From JACADW01 sp963747985 (GTDB lineage: Bacteria > Acidobacteriota > UBA6911), in assembly GCA_963747985.1 (NCBI GenBank), contig CAVVHG010000006.1, forward strand, positions 186,001 to 250,000: 64,000 bases of DNA, in the 5' to 3' direction. The notes beneath the pieces were generated by a model. It saw only the letters and a list, made by a program, of their open reading frames with translations. It was not told the DNA's origin and did no database searches. Made by a program: the position numbers and the translations under genes. Position 1 is the first letter of the stretch, and each line of letters starts with the position of its first letter. Below, one piece after another: positions 8,334 through 17,365 of this stretch.

Positions 8334-8948
8334 ATGAAGAATGATCTCGGCTTCACGCGCGCGGAGCTGGCAGTCTTTCGCAATCTATCCAATCCTGAGA
8401 GGATACAACAGTTCCTGGATGGAGAGTTGAGCTACAACAAGGAACCGGAAGGGCCGACGTGCCGTTCTCCAAGACGGGTCCTGCGGGATCGTGTTGCGCA
8501 TTGTATCGAAGGAGCTCTCCTGGCCGCCGCGGCGTTTCGCGTGCAAGGCCTGCCTCCTCTGATCGTCGATATGGAGGCAGTGAGAGACGACGACCATTTG
8601 GTGGCGGTTTTTCGCGATGGCCGGTATTGGGGTGCGGTAGGCAAGTCGAACTACGCAGGTCTGCGTTTCAGGGAACCGGTCTTCCGGTCGCTCCGCGAGC
8701 TCGTGATGTCCTACTATCCCTACTACTTCAACGTTGACGCGGAGTTTTCGCTGCGCACCTACTCGCGACCCGTGAATCTCAGCCGCTTCGACCGCATCAA
8801 CTGGATGACGGCCGAGGGAGAACTCTGGTCCATCAGTGACTACCTGTATGCCATACCCCACCGCAGGCTGCTGACGCCCGCGCAGGAGCGAAAGCGGCGG
8901 TGGGCGGATCGCCGCCTCTTCGAGTCCGGCCTGGTCGGGATGATCTGA
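8334..8948 (+). CDS. Transglutaminase-like hypothetical protein
   Basis: About 204 residues. An in-frame ATG at 8322 also exists, but it lies inside the probable -10 element, so 8334 is preferred. The segment from about residue 52 resembles a cysteine-protease/transglutaminase fold: a Cys in HCIEGALLAAAAF, then DDDHLVAVFRD and WGAVGKSNYAGL, which could supply Cys, His and Asn/Asp. No signal peptide or membrane helix is seen. I do not recognise a named family and no substrate can be proposed. It stands alone between the divergent VWA gene and an inverted A/G-rich repeat. Confidence 0.6.
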   Translation: MKNDLGFTRAELAVFRNLSNPERIQQFLDGELSYNKEPEGPTCRSPRRVLRDRVAHCIEGALLAAAAFRVQGLPPLIVDMEAVRDDDHLVAVFRDGRYWGAVGKSNYAGLRFREPVFRSLRELVMSYYPYYFNVDAEFSLRTYSRPVNLSRFDRINWMTAEGELWSISDYLYAIPHRRLLTPAQERKRRWADRRLFESGLVGMI

Positions 8949-8949
8949 G

Positions 8950-9076
8950 CTGGCAAGGGTCAAAGGGCTAAAGGGACAAAGGGATAAAGGGACAGGACGC
9001 TGGAGGATTATGACCAATGATGGCGATTGGATCCCAACCGAGAACCCTTTTCCCCTCTGTCCCTTGACCCTTTGGC
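8950..9076. repeat. A/G-rich imperfect inverted repeat with AAAGGG units
   Basis: The left arm (about 8953-8997) repeats CAAAGGG/TAAAGGGA several times. The right arm (about 9049-9078) carries the complement (CCCTCTGTCCCTTGACCC). Together they could form a long imperfect hairpin after the 8334 gene and before the next ribosome site. It may act as a terminator or may be a small repeat. Confidence 0.4.
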
Positions 9077-9102
9077 CCTGGAATTGACACAGAGGGGGCA
9101 AC

Positions 9103-10743
9103 ATGTCGATTGATCGACGGCGCTTCATCCAGGGAGCTATTGCATCTGGATTCGGCAGGATCGCCGCGGGAAGCCCTGCGCCGGACGGCGTTGTCTTCCG
9201 GCTTGTCGATGAGGACAGCATGCGGCCTGTCGCGGCGAGGGTGCGCCTCGTCGATGCGCAGGGCAGGGATGTGGTTCCTCTCGGGCATCCTGAGACATTC
9301 CGGACCGACGCCCAGGAAGGCGACGTCAGTATTCAGTCCAGGCGCTTCTTCTATTCGGACGGCGAGCTGCGGATCGACCCGGCCCGGCTCCCTGTGCGGT
9401 ACGAAGCTGTAAAAGGGTACGAGTATGTCATTGACCAAGGCGAAATCCGCCGCGAAGACCTCCGTGATGGCTTGCTGTCTGTCCCGCTCTGTCGCTGGTC
9501 TAACCTGGCCGGGCGGGGTTGGCACAGCGGCGACATCCACATCCATCACATCGCGCCGGGAACCTGTCGGCTCGAGATGGATGCCGAGGACCTGAACGTC
9601 GCCAACATACTCACCTCTGATTTCACGACAGACCAGGATCAGTTCGAGGGGAAGGTCAACCGACTGTCGGGCGGGAGGCGGCTCATATATGTCAGCCAGG
9701 AGTTCCGCCACGACGATCTGGGCCACCTTTGCCTGTTGAATCTGAAACGCCTGGTGCAGCCGGTCAAGCCGATTCAGACGCTGCACAGCCCGCTGCATTT
9801 GCGGGTTTACGACGAGGTGCACGGCCAGGGGGGCTATGTCTCCTGGGCGCACTTCCCGAGTTGGCCCGGACTGGAGAGCCCGCTGGATGTCGCCATGGAG
9901 AAGCTCGACGGGCTCGAAATCATGTGCCAGCTCGACCCGCGCGAATTCCCGATCTTTGTGAAGCAGGTTGTCCCTGAGTTGGAAGCAAACGACGGATTGC
10001 GTCTCTGGTACCGCTACCTGAATTGCGGCTTCCGGCTCACCGCCACGGCCGGCACCGACAAAATGACCGCCTTCGTGACGGTGGGCGCCAACAGGGTCTT
10101 CGCGCGCGTCGACGGCGACTTCACCTATCAGGCGTGGATCGACGCGCTGAAGGCGGGCCGGACCTTCGTGACCAACAGCCCTGTCCTGCAGTTCACTGTC
10201 AATGGATGTGAGCCGGGTGCAACCGTCCAGGCGGATTCGAAAGGAGGGGGAGTCGTCGAGATCTCTGCCTCGGCGGATTCGCAACTGGAGTACCACCGGC
10301 TCGAGATCGTGTGCAACGGCAAAGTAATTGCGCAAGCCTCTCCGACAGGACCGTACTACCACGCGGAAATCAGGCTGGAACAACAGATCCGGGGCAGCTG
10401 CTGGATCGCCGCGAGAACGTTGGAGGACATCAACGATTATCGGTGGTCGGGGATTCAGTTCACCAAAATCCACTCCCCGGAAGGAACGTTCCACGGCAAC
10501 TACTACGGGACCCGCCGCCCGGAGACTGTCTTCGCGCATAGCTCACCAGTGTATATCATCAGGGACGGGAAACCGATCCGGAGCTGGGACGACGCGGACT
10601 ATTACGCGCGTTACCTTGATCGCTGTATTCAGTGGCTCAGGACGGACGGCCGCTTTGCCAGCGAGAGCGACCGCTCGTCCACGATCGCTGCTTTCAGGGA
10701 CGCCCGCGCCGTCTACATCAAGCGCGCAGCCGAAGCCCGCTGA
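9103..10743 (+). CDS. CehA/McbA-like metallohydrolase with Tat-type leader
   Basis: 546 residues. The N-terminus DRRRFIQGAIASG has the twin-arginine pattern, pointing to export of a folded protein. The centre has the metal-binding motif HSGDIHIHH (near residue 140), followed by a PHP-like hydrolase region (WAHFPSWPG, TATAGTDKM). The closest family I recognise is CehA/McbA, PHP-type phosphoesterase-like hydrolases. The N-terminal 120 residues look like a beta domain, as does the region around 340-440. A GAGGGGGC ribosome site precedes the ATG. The substrate is unknown. Neighbouring genes do not form an operon with it. Confidence 0.7.
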   Translation: MSIDRRRFIQGAIASGFGRIAAGSPAPDGVVFRLVDEDSMRPVAARVRLVDAQGRDVVPLGHPETFRTDAQEGDVSIQSRRFFYSDGELRIDPARLPVRYEAVKGYEYVIDQGEIRREDLRDGLLSVPLCRWSNLAGRGWHSGDIHIHHIAPGTCRLEMDAEDLNVANILTSDFTTDQDQFEGKVNRLSGGRRLIYVSQEFRHDDLGHLCLLNLKRLVQPVKPIQTLHSPLHLRVYDEVHGQGGYVSWAHFPSWPGLESPLDVAMEKLDGLEIMCQLDPREFPIFVKQVVPELEANDGLRLWYRYLNCGFRLTATAGTDKMTAFVTVGANRVFARVDGDFTYQAWIDALKAGRTFVTNSPVLQFTVNGCEPGATVQADSKGGGVVEISASADSQLEYHRLEIVCNGKVIAQASPTGPYYHAEIRLEQQIRGSCWIAARTLEDINDYRWSGIQFTKIHSPEGTFHGNYYGTRRPETVFAHSSPVYIIRDGKPIRSWDDADYYARYLDRCIQWLRTDGRFASESDRSSTIAAFRDARAVYIKRAAEAR

Positions 10744-10798
10744 GGACCCTTGAGTTGAAGGGACAGCAGCCTCAGCCGCTGCCCCCGTAGCACTTGCA

Positions 10799-12043
10799 TC
10801 ATCGGTGAGGTGAGTTGCTTGCCTGCTGTCCTGCTCTCTCCGCTTGTTTTCCCTTGTTTGCCTGCTCGGGAGGCCTACCCCGATTAGCCGGATAGGCTCC
10901 TCCTGCCTGTTCGAGATCACGCTGGTGGCGCTGGGCCATCTGCTGCTTCTCTGCCCGATGACTTTTCTGAAGCTCCGACATCCTGGATTGGTAGTCCCGT
11001 TTCACTTTTGCCTTTTCAGCGGAGTTCTGGGCGCGTTTCATATCCTCGGATTGCTTCCGCTGCATCTCCTTCAGTTCCCGGGACTGCGTCTGTTGGGCAA
11101 GACTCTTTTCCTCCGCCTGACGCTTCTTGATCTCATTCTTCGGCTGTGGCGACTTCTGTTGCTGCCGTGGTTCAAAGACATTCGCCGGAACCGACTCACT
11201 CCGGGCGTTATTCCTGTTCAGGACAACGCTCGGGTGTGCCGAAGCGTTTTCCCGGAAGACAGGTCGATAAATCTGGACCTCGTGACCGGAGACGCGTGCC
11301 CGTCCCGGCTGCCCGACGTCGCGCAGGGAATATCGCGGTACGTCTCTCCTGGTCAACCGTCGCACGTCATCCAATCCTATCCCCTCGTTTACGATTCTGT
11401 CGTTGCGGACGAAGATGTTGTTGTGGACTGTCGTGTTGCTGATGATTGTCATGTTCCGCTCATACGGAAGCACGCGTGAGCGAACGTCGTGATCCAGGAA
11501 ATGCGGAGCCTGGACGAAAACCCAGAACCGACCGGGAATGTCGATCGAGAGCGACCGGAATCCGATCCCCGCCCGGAATTCGAGACCCGGCGGCAGGGGA
11601 GCCCAGCCGCAATACTGGTCGTTATACCTCCAGCTGACCCAGGCCGGACCCCAGGTAGTGCCAGGGACCCAGAACCAGCCTTCGTCGTCATCCCAACCCC
11701 ACCGTCCGTAATGGAATGGAATCCAGCCCCACTCATCGTCGGAGATCCAGGTCCAACCGTACTCAGTCCAGACCCAGTGTCCCTCGCTGTACGGGCGCCA
11801 GCCATAGCCGATGTGCCGGGGACGCCAGACATACCCGTAGGGCTCCATGCTGGACCAGCTTCCATAGCCGGCCAGGTAGTTGTAGCAAAAGCCGATGTCC
11901 ACGTTTACCCCGAAATCCCGTGAAGCGCCGGAATAACCTCCTCCGGCTTCCGGGGCATACCCGCCGTCGTATGGCAGAACATACGCAGGGCAGGCCATGG
12001 CGGCAAATGCCACGAGCGTTGAGATTAAAAGACTCTTCCTCAT
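10799..12043 (-). CDS. Secreted DUF6600-type protein with Trp/Tyr-rich repeats
   Basis: 414 residues. The ATG at 12043 has a clear GGAGGTGG site and begins a signal peptide (cleavage near residue 20). Residues about 40-170 are rich in aromatic repeats such as GYVWRPRH, EGHWVWTEYGW, WGWIPFHYGRW and WCGWAPLPPG, which match the DUF6600 (YXWGXW-like) family. The C-terminal third is a charged Lys/Gln/Glu-rich segment that probably forms a coiled coil. The location is likely periplasmic or outer-membrane-associated. Its function is not known. An in-frame ATG further upstream would give a non-signal extension and was rejected. Confidence 0.8.
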   Translation of the reverse strand: MRKSLLISTLVAFAAMACPAYVLPYDGGYAPEAGGGYSGASRDFGVNVDIGFCYNYLAGYGSWSSMEPYGYVWRPRHIGYGWRPYSEGHWVWTEYGWTWISDDEWGWIPFHYGRWGWDDDEGWFWVPGTTWGPAWVSWRYNDQYCGWAPLPPGLEFRAGIGFRSLSIDIPGRFWVFVQAPHFLDHDVRSRVLPYERNMTIISNTTVHNNIFVRNDRIVNEGIGLDDVRRLTRRDVPRYSLRDVGQPGRARVSGHEVQIYRPVFRENASAHPSVVLNRNNARSESVPANVFEPRQQQKSPQPKNEIKKRQAEEKSLAQQTQSRELKEMQRKQSEDMKRAQNSAEKAKVKRDYQSRMSELQKSHRAEKQQMAQRHQRDLEQAGGAYPANRGRPPEQANKGKQAERAGQQASNSPHR

Positions 12044-12229
12044 ATTCCACCTCCATTCACCCGTTACTTGTTGTTGATGCAAGCTGTATGCCAATACCCC
12101 AGGAACCGCCATCTGTGACGGGATATCCTGAGACCATGGAGACCCGAAGAATCTGACAGTTACGACATCCGGGCAGAGGCGCGGTAATTCTTGCGAAGAG
12201 TCTCAGTTCGGAAGGGAAATTTTCCCTGC

Positions 12230-13714
12230 TTAGTAGAGCTTGGCCAGTTCGAATACGTGGAAGCCCCAAGCGGGCACGTCGAGGTAAAGTCCGGGGGACA
12301 GAAGCTGATAGCCGTTCCGGTCATAAGTTTCCGGACCCATGAGGTCGCGCAACCGCCACTCGGATCCCCCCAGATGCTCGAACGGAAGCGGGATGTAGCA
12401 CTGCGAGCGCCGGTCGGCGTAGTTGACAGGAACGATCCAGCAGTTGCCGTCCCGGTCGTGCCAGGCGAGAGCAACGAAGTTGTCCCAGCTCGGGTTGCCG
12501 TCCCAGGCGGGAAGGCAGTCCAACAGCTTCCAGTCACCGTTTCGGACGACGGGCTCGCACAGCAGGGCCAGCAGGCGGCCGTAGAACTCGATCAATTCGG
12601 GATCGACCTGTTCACGCGGGCCGCGCCGCAGTTGAATCGGGATCCTGATCTTACGGCCTTCGAACTGCCCCCGGTGGAAAAAGCGCAGGCCCGGCGCCAG
12701 GAAGGAGACGATCGCTGCGGCACGGTGAATCTCGGGAGGAAACGCAGCTGCGGCGCGCGGTTCGTCGTGGTTTTCAAGGAAACGCGCGAGCCTGGACTGG
12801 AAGTCCAGCCCGGCGCGCAGGTGATCCCGCACGGACCGCGCATGGCGGTCGCGGAGCCGGTCGTAAAGCCGCTTGTCGTATGTGTAGTCGAATCCCTGCT
12901 GTTGGAGCGCCCACTCGAGATCCCAGTAGACTTCGGCCATGAACTTGAAATTCGGAACTTGCCGGCGGACCTCCTCTATCGCCCCGGGCCAGAATTCTGC
13001 GCTTTCGATTCCCCATGTCCGCCGGAAGACTTCCGGCAGGAGGAGCATGGCCATGTCACAGCGCACCCCGTCGCACAGGCCCGCGATCCTCGTGAGCTCG
13101 CCGAGCATCGCTTCCTGCACCTCCGGGTTGCCGTAATTCAGCTGGAGAGTGTCCATCCAGCCGGAGAAATAAGGGTCGCGGCCGTATGCGAGGACCAGCG
13201 GCCCTTTCCCGGTCAGAACGCGGCCGTAGTTCCTCGGCTCGGACGCAAGCCGGGATTCATCCCCGGGCACGTAATACTCCGGGTTCTGACTTACCCAGAG
13301 GTGATCGGGCGCGGTGTGGTTCGGGACGAAGTCCAGCATCAGCTGCAATCCGCGCTCATTCAGGCGCCGTCGGAGTCGCTGCAGCGCCTCGTTACCCCCG
13401 AAATCGGAGTGGACCGTGTAGCTCCGGACCGAGAAACAGGACCCGCAGACGTCCGATTGATCGAAGTCCGGAAGAGTGCGCTGGTATTCGAGGAGGAGGT
13501 CCGAGTCCGACAGCGAGACCTGCCGTCCCAGCAGGCCGGTTTGCCAGACACCGAGGAACCAGACCCAGTTGAATCCAACGGCAGCGAGCTGGTCGATCTC
13601 ATCGTCGCTGACGTCGTCCAGGGTGGCCGGGCGGCCCAGGTATTCCGCAAGCTCGGTCAAGCGAACGCGGGTGTTGATCTGAAAAAGCGAAGGGTAGCGG
13701 TCGGCTCTCAGCAT
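12230..13714 (-). CDS. GH13 alpha-amylase family glycoside hydrolase
   Basis: 494 residues without a signal peptide, so probably cytoplasmic. GH13 motifs occur in order: DFVPNHT (region I), GVRCDMAM with the nucleophile Asp near residue 219, FMAEVYW with the acid/base Glu near 259, and FLENHDEP with the third Asp near 316. The C-terminus is a beta-sandwich-like region. The enzyme should hydrolyse or transfer alpha-linked glucans; the exact specificity cannot be read. The GH29 gene at 13772-15184 lies upstream on the same strand with a 57-nt gap, so the two may be co-transcribed. Confidence 0.9.
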   Translation of the reverse strand: MLRADRYPSLFQINTRVRLTELAEYLGRPATLDDVSDDEIDQLAAVGFNWVWFLGVWQTGLLGRQVSLSDSDLLLEYQRTLPDFDQSDVCGSCFSVRSYTVHSDFGGNEALQRLRRRLNERGLQLMLDFVPNHTAPDHLWVSQNPEYYVPGDESRLASEPRNYGRVLTGKGPLVLAYGRDPYFSGWMDTLQLNYGNPEVQEAMLGELTRIAGLCDGVRCDMAMLLLPEVFRRTWGIESAEFWPGAIEEVRRQVPNFKFMAEVYWDLEWALQQQGFDYTYDKRLYDRLRDRHARSVRDHLRAGLDFQSRLARFLENHDEPRAAAAFPPEIHRAAAIVSFLAPGLRFFHRGQFEGRKIRIPIQLRRGPREQVDPELIEFYGRLLALLCEPVVRNGDWKLLDCLPAWDGNPSWDNFVALAWHDRDGNCWIVPVNYADRRSQCYIPLPFEHLGGSEWRLRDLMGPETYDRNGYQLLSPGLYLDVPAWGFHVFELAKLY

Positions 13715-13771
13715 ATTGTGCCCCCGGCTCGGAATCGCTGAAGCATTGAATTTCGTATCCTGGCTGCGGAG

Positions 13772-15184
13772 CTACTTCGCCTGCGGGATGCCATCCAATT
13801 CCAGGGCGAGGACCGATGCGGTCGGATCCGGTGCCGCCTCAGGCAACCTGATCGAGATCGAGCCGGTCTCCTGATCGACTTTGAGATCCTTCCCCGGATC
13901 CGAAAGCAGGTAAGCCCGTCGCACTTTGTTCTTGAGCGCAGGAACGCTCAGCTGCCCATCCGGCCAGTTAAACACGGCCAGGTACAGGCGATTTCCCTTT
14001 TGCGTAGCGCGTCCCCAGACCGGTGACTTGAACGGGCTCGGTCCTGTCCCGTAGATGGCTTCGCCGTTCACCTTCATCCAGCGCCCGATTTCCCGGAGGC
14101 GGGTCACGCTTGCCTCCGGGATAACGCCCTGTGCCGTCGGTCCCACGTTCAAGAGGTAGTTCCCGCCCTTGCTCGCGATGTCGACCAGGTTCCGTATCAG
14201 TGTCTGCGCCGATTTCCAATTCTGATCGTAGGACACGAATCCCCAGGTGTTGTTCATGGTCATGCACGATTCCCAGTCGACGCCCGGCAGCCCGGTAGAC
14301 GGGATCTCCTGTTCAGGCGTGCCGAAGTCGCCGGCGTACCCGGGTCCCTTGTTCAATCCCTGCATCCCCTGGCGGCCCTTGCCGACCCGGTTATTGACGA
14401 TGATGGAAGGCTTCAGACTGCGGATGTAATTGTACAGATCCTTCCCATCCTGCTCGGTCCACCAGTCGGTCCACTCGCCGTCGAACCAGAGCACGTCAGG
14501 ATCGTACTGCGTCACCAGTTCTTTCAACTGCGTCTTCATGTACTGGATATATGCATCCCTCTGATCGGGCAGGATCTTGTTCTGGCCGTCCCCTGCCGTT
14601 CGGTTTTTCCCCGGGGCGTCCACGTACTGCGACGGATGGTGCCAGTCCATGATCGAATAGTAGAAACAGAAATGAACGCCCTGCCTCCTGCATTCCCGGC
14701 TCAATGCGGCCATCGGGTCCTTCCTGAACGGTGTGGAGTCCACGATGTCGTAGTTGCTGACCTTGCTGTCGAAGAGCGAGAAGCCGTCGTGGTGTTTCGA
14801 CGTGATCACCAGGTACTGCATGCCGGCGTCTTTGGCCGCGCGGACCCAATCGGCGGCGTTGAACTTGGCCGGATTGAACTGCTTCGTGAACTGTTCGTAG
14901 TCCTCGCGGGGGATATTGGCCCACGACTGGATCCACTCGCCGGTGCCCTTGGAGCGCTTGCCCTTGTATTCACCTGCCGGAACGGCGTAGAGGCCCCAGT
15001 GTATGAACATGCCGAACCGTGCGTTGCGCCACCAGCTCATGCGCTGGTCGCGCGCCTCTTTTGTTTCGGTCAGATAGTCCTTCGGGGCCGGTGCCGAGGC
15101 TGCGGAAGCAGGCCCGGTGCGGCCGGCAATCGCTACGACCGTACCGACCAGCAGCAGGATTGCCAGGTAGTTTATTCTTGTCAT
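13772..15184 (-). CDS. GH29 alpha-L-fucosidase, secreted
   Basis: 470 residues from the ATG at 15184, which begins a signal peptide (hydrophobic core about residues 7-20). GH29 landmarks are present: the N-terminal RFGMFIHWGLYA, the YLVITSKHHDGF histidine motif, and DVLWFDGEW, whose Asp is the expected nucleophile. A C-terminal beta domain follows. The enzyme removes fucose from glycans in the periplasm or outside the cell. It lies between the GH13 and GMC oxidoreductase genes, all on the same strand, suggesting a saccharide-use cluster. Confidence 0.92.
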   Translation of the reverse strand: MTRINYLAILLLVGTVVAIAGRTGPASAASAPAPKDYLTETKEARDQRMSWWRNARFGMFIHWGLYAVPAGEYKGKRSKGTGEWIQSWANIPREDYEQFTKQFNPAKFNAADWVRAAKDAGMQYLVITSKHHDGFSLFDSKVSNYDIVDSTPFRKDPMAALSRECRRQGVHFCFYYSIMDWHHPSQYVDAPGKNRTAGDGQNKILPDQRDAYIQYMKTQLKELVTQYDPDVLWFDGEWTDWWTEQDGKDLYNYIRSLKPSIIVNNRVGKGRQGMQGLNKGPGYAGDFGTPEQEIPSTGLPGVDWESCMTMNNTWGFVSYDQNWKSAQTLIRNLVDIASKGGNYLLNVGPTAQGVIPEASVTRLREIGRWMKVNGEAIYGTGPSPFKSPVWGRATQKGNRLYLAVFNWPDGQLSVPALKNKVRRAYLLSDPGKDLKVDQETGSISIRLPEAAPDPTASVLALELDGIPQAK

Positions 15185-15277
15185 GATGGCTGCCCTTTCA
15201 CTGCAAGAGTTGCAGAACGCAATTATTCTCCATCGAGCCACGGACCGCAACAGATCGGCGTCACGAACACGGACGTT

Positions 15278-16936
15278 TCACGGCCTCAGATTTGTGCCCT
15301 TCCATTCCCTCCTGATGAAATCTGAAACGCGATAGGCGAGCGCCATGATGGTCAGGACAGGATTCATGCCTCCGTTGGTCACGTGCAGGCTCCCGTCGGC
15401 GATGAAGAGATTCTCGAGGTCGTGAACCTGGCCGAAGGGGCTGGCGACCGAGTTCTTCGGATCGTTGCCCATCCGGCAGGTCCCGGCCTGGTGCTGGCCG
15501 CCGCTCAAACCGGGCCCCGGCACTCCCGTCCAGGTCTGGATCGCACCCGCTTCCCTGAGCCAGTCTGCTCCCTTGGACGAGAGGAAGCGCGCCACCTCGA
15601 TATCGTGAGGGTGCCGGTGCCCGGATAGCCGCGCAACGGGAATCCCCCAGTGATCCTTCTCCGACGGGTCCACCTCGACGCGCGCATCAAACACCGGCAT
15701 TTCCTGGACCGGTCCCTTCATGGTGATAGAGCGTCGGAACCATGTCCGCTGGAACTGCTTGTGCACGCGGCCCCACCCGGGCGACCCAGGCGGGCGCACC
15801 GTTGAGAAGATGTAGGGAAGACGGATGAAGTCATTCGCCAGGATACCGCCGCTCTTCAGTCCGGGATTTCCATGGCAGAAGTCGCAAATGGCGATGCAGG
15901 CCCCGGGGCCCACGTCGTCCATCGTCTCCTTCTCAAACAGCCCCCATGCTTCCGTGTATGCGTGGCCCTGCAGGTTGCGACCGACCCAGCCCTGACGGTT
16001 TCCGGCACCGGCGGGGAAGAGCCGCGAGCGTGAGTTCAGCAGGAGGCGTGCAGTTTCGATCGCGCCGCAGGACACGACCACCATGTCGGCCGTCTGTTCC
16101 TGCGGCCGGTCCTGGGCATCGTAATAGCGCACGGCGCGGGCACGCCCCCGGTCGTCGACGAAGACGTCGCTTGCGACGGCATTCGTCCTCAGTTCGCAGT
16201 TGCCCGTTGCCAGCGCTCTCGGGATTACGGTGTTGTGCGTTCCGTTCTTGGCGTTGACCTCACAGGCGAAACCGACGCAATATCGGCAGCGGATGCAGGC
16301 CGGCCTGCCCCCGAAGGGCTCAGAATTCCGCAGCATCGGAATCGGGAACGGATGCAGTCCCAGGCGGGCGGCCGCAGGCTCCAGGATTCGCCCTTCCAGC
16401 GTGTAGGGCTGCGGCGGCATCGGCAGCGGCTTCGCGCGGGGGGACGCAAACGGATTACGGCTGTCGTCCCCCGAGACGCCTATCTCCCACTCTGCTTTCT
16501 GATAAAAGGGTTCCAGGTCCTCATACGAGATGGGCCAGTCTTCGAGCGTGGATCCCTCGACGCTTCCGTAGACTGAACGCATGCGGAAGTCAGTCCGGAG
16601 AAATCGCCAGGCCATCGCTCCATAGTTCGCGGTCCCTGATCCCACACAGGCGGCGATGTTGCTGAAATTCGGGTCGCTCGGGAGCACCTTCCTCCAGGAG
16701 CCGTCGTCCCCCCGGACCATGCGGAAATTCCGCGCGTCGTCGGGGCCGAACGCCGCAGCGATCGGCGCATACCAGATCTGGCTTACCAGTTCGTCGTGCG
16801 GATGGTCGTGGAAGTGTGGCCACCCGCCGCGCTCCAGGAGCACAACCGAAAGGCCGGCCTCGCTCAACTCCTTCGCGACGATTCCTCCTCCGGCCCCCGC
16901 TCCTACTATGACGGCATTGACGTGCTTGTGTGCCAT
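15278..16936 (-). CDS. GMC-family FAD oxidoreductase
   Basis: 552 residues. The N-terminal dinucleotide-binding motif VGAGAGGGIVAKEL and the C-terminal GMC-type segments GTCRMG and VTNGGMNPVLT are present. A cysteine-rich insert (CIRCRYCVGFAC, about residues 215-230) resembles those of gluconate or sorbosone dehydrogenases with an Fe-S-like knuckle. It probably oxidises a sugar or sugar alcohol using FAD. It has no signal peptide. The ATG is preceded by an extended -10 (TGC-TAAGGT) ending seven bases upstream, so its mRNA may be leaderless. Its 5' side abuts a truncated methyltransferase remnant. Confidence 0.88.
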   Translation of the reverse strand: MAHKHVNAVIVGAGAGGGIVAKELSEAGLSVVLLERGGWPHFHDHPHDELVSQIWYAPIAAAFGPDDARNFRMVRGDDGSWRKVLPSDPNFSNIAACVGSGTANYGAMAWRFLRTDFRMRSVYGSVEGSTLEDWPISYEDLEPFYQKAEWEIGVSGDDSRNPFASPRAKPLPMPPQPYTLEGRILEPAAARLGLHPFPIPMLRNSEPFGGRPACIRCRYCVGFACEVNAKNGTHNTVIPRALATGNCELRTNAVASDVFVDDRGRARAVRYYDAQDRPQEQTADMVVVSCGAIETARLLLNSRSRLFPAGAGNRQGWVGRNLQGHAYTEAWGLFEKETMDDVGPGACIAICDFCHGNPGLKSGGILANDFIRLPYIFSTVRPPGSPGWGRVHKQFQRTWFRRSITMKGPVQEMPVFDARVEVDPSEKDHWGIPVARLSGHRHPHDIEVARFLSSKGADWLREAGAIQTWTGVPGPGLSGGQHQAGTCRMGNDPKNSVASPFGQVHDLENLFIADGSLHVTNGGMNPVLTIMALAYRVSDFIRREWKGTNLRP

Positions 16937-16984
16937 AGTGGCTACCTTAGCACTTTTGGAGCTCCGCCACGACAGCCAGATCGC

Positions 16985-17365
16985 CGGCGGACTGCCCGGG
17001 ATTTCTTCCGGAAGGCGGGCCTGTTGGAGTTCATCGAGCCGCGGGTCGGTGACGCCTGCGAGGCAGTCAGGGGGCTGCGAGAGCCGGTGGATTTCCTTTT
17101 CCTCGACAGCAACTACTCGAACTACTATCCCTGTTTAGTCGGCATCGAGGCCCAGCTCGTCGGCGGCGCGGTCGTGGTCGCCGACAATTTTGCCGTCGGC
17201 GCCTCGTCCGCCTCAGACTACCTGGGCCTCGTGCGTTCGAAATACAAAAGCCACACGGAGTGGTTTGACATCAACCTGCCGTGGGGCAACCGTGATGCGA
17301 TGGAGATCAACGTCATCAGTCTCGCGGCAAATGAGCCTGTGTCCGTTCGGAATCCCCTGGACTAG
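16985..17365 (+). pseudogene. O-methyltransferase remnant, 5' end missing
   Basis: The frame encodes the C-terminal half of a class I SAM-dependent O-methyltransferase: ARDFFRKAGLLEFIEPRVGD (after motif I), VDFLFLDSNYSNYYP and GGAVVVADN. The glycine-rich SAM-binding motif that should come first is missing. The sequence upstream belongs to the opposite-strand GMC gene, so the open frame there is only a shadow. The stop (17363-17365) overlaps the opposite-strand stop of fba. It is most likely a relic left by a rearrangement. Confidence 0.7.

Noticed and set aside
8950..9076. The AAAGGG repeats as a CRISPR array
   Set aside because: Units are only about 7-9 bases without spacers; the right side is an inverted and not a direct copy.
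8968..10539. A 523-codon minus-strand frame opposite the metallohydrolase
   Set aside because: Composition typical of an antisense shadow, and the plus-strand protein has clear motifs.
12191..13741. A 516-codon plus-strand frame opposite GH13
   Set aside because: The GH13 catalytic motifs on the minus strand are unambiguous.
16796..16984. 5' part of the O-methyltransferase frame as coding
   Set aside because: It is antisense to the start of the GMC gene and lacks the SAM motif.
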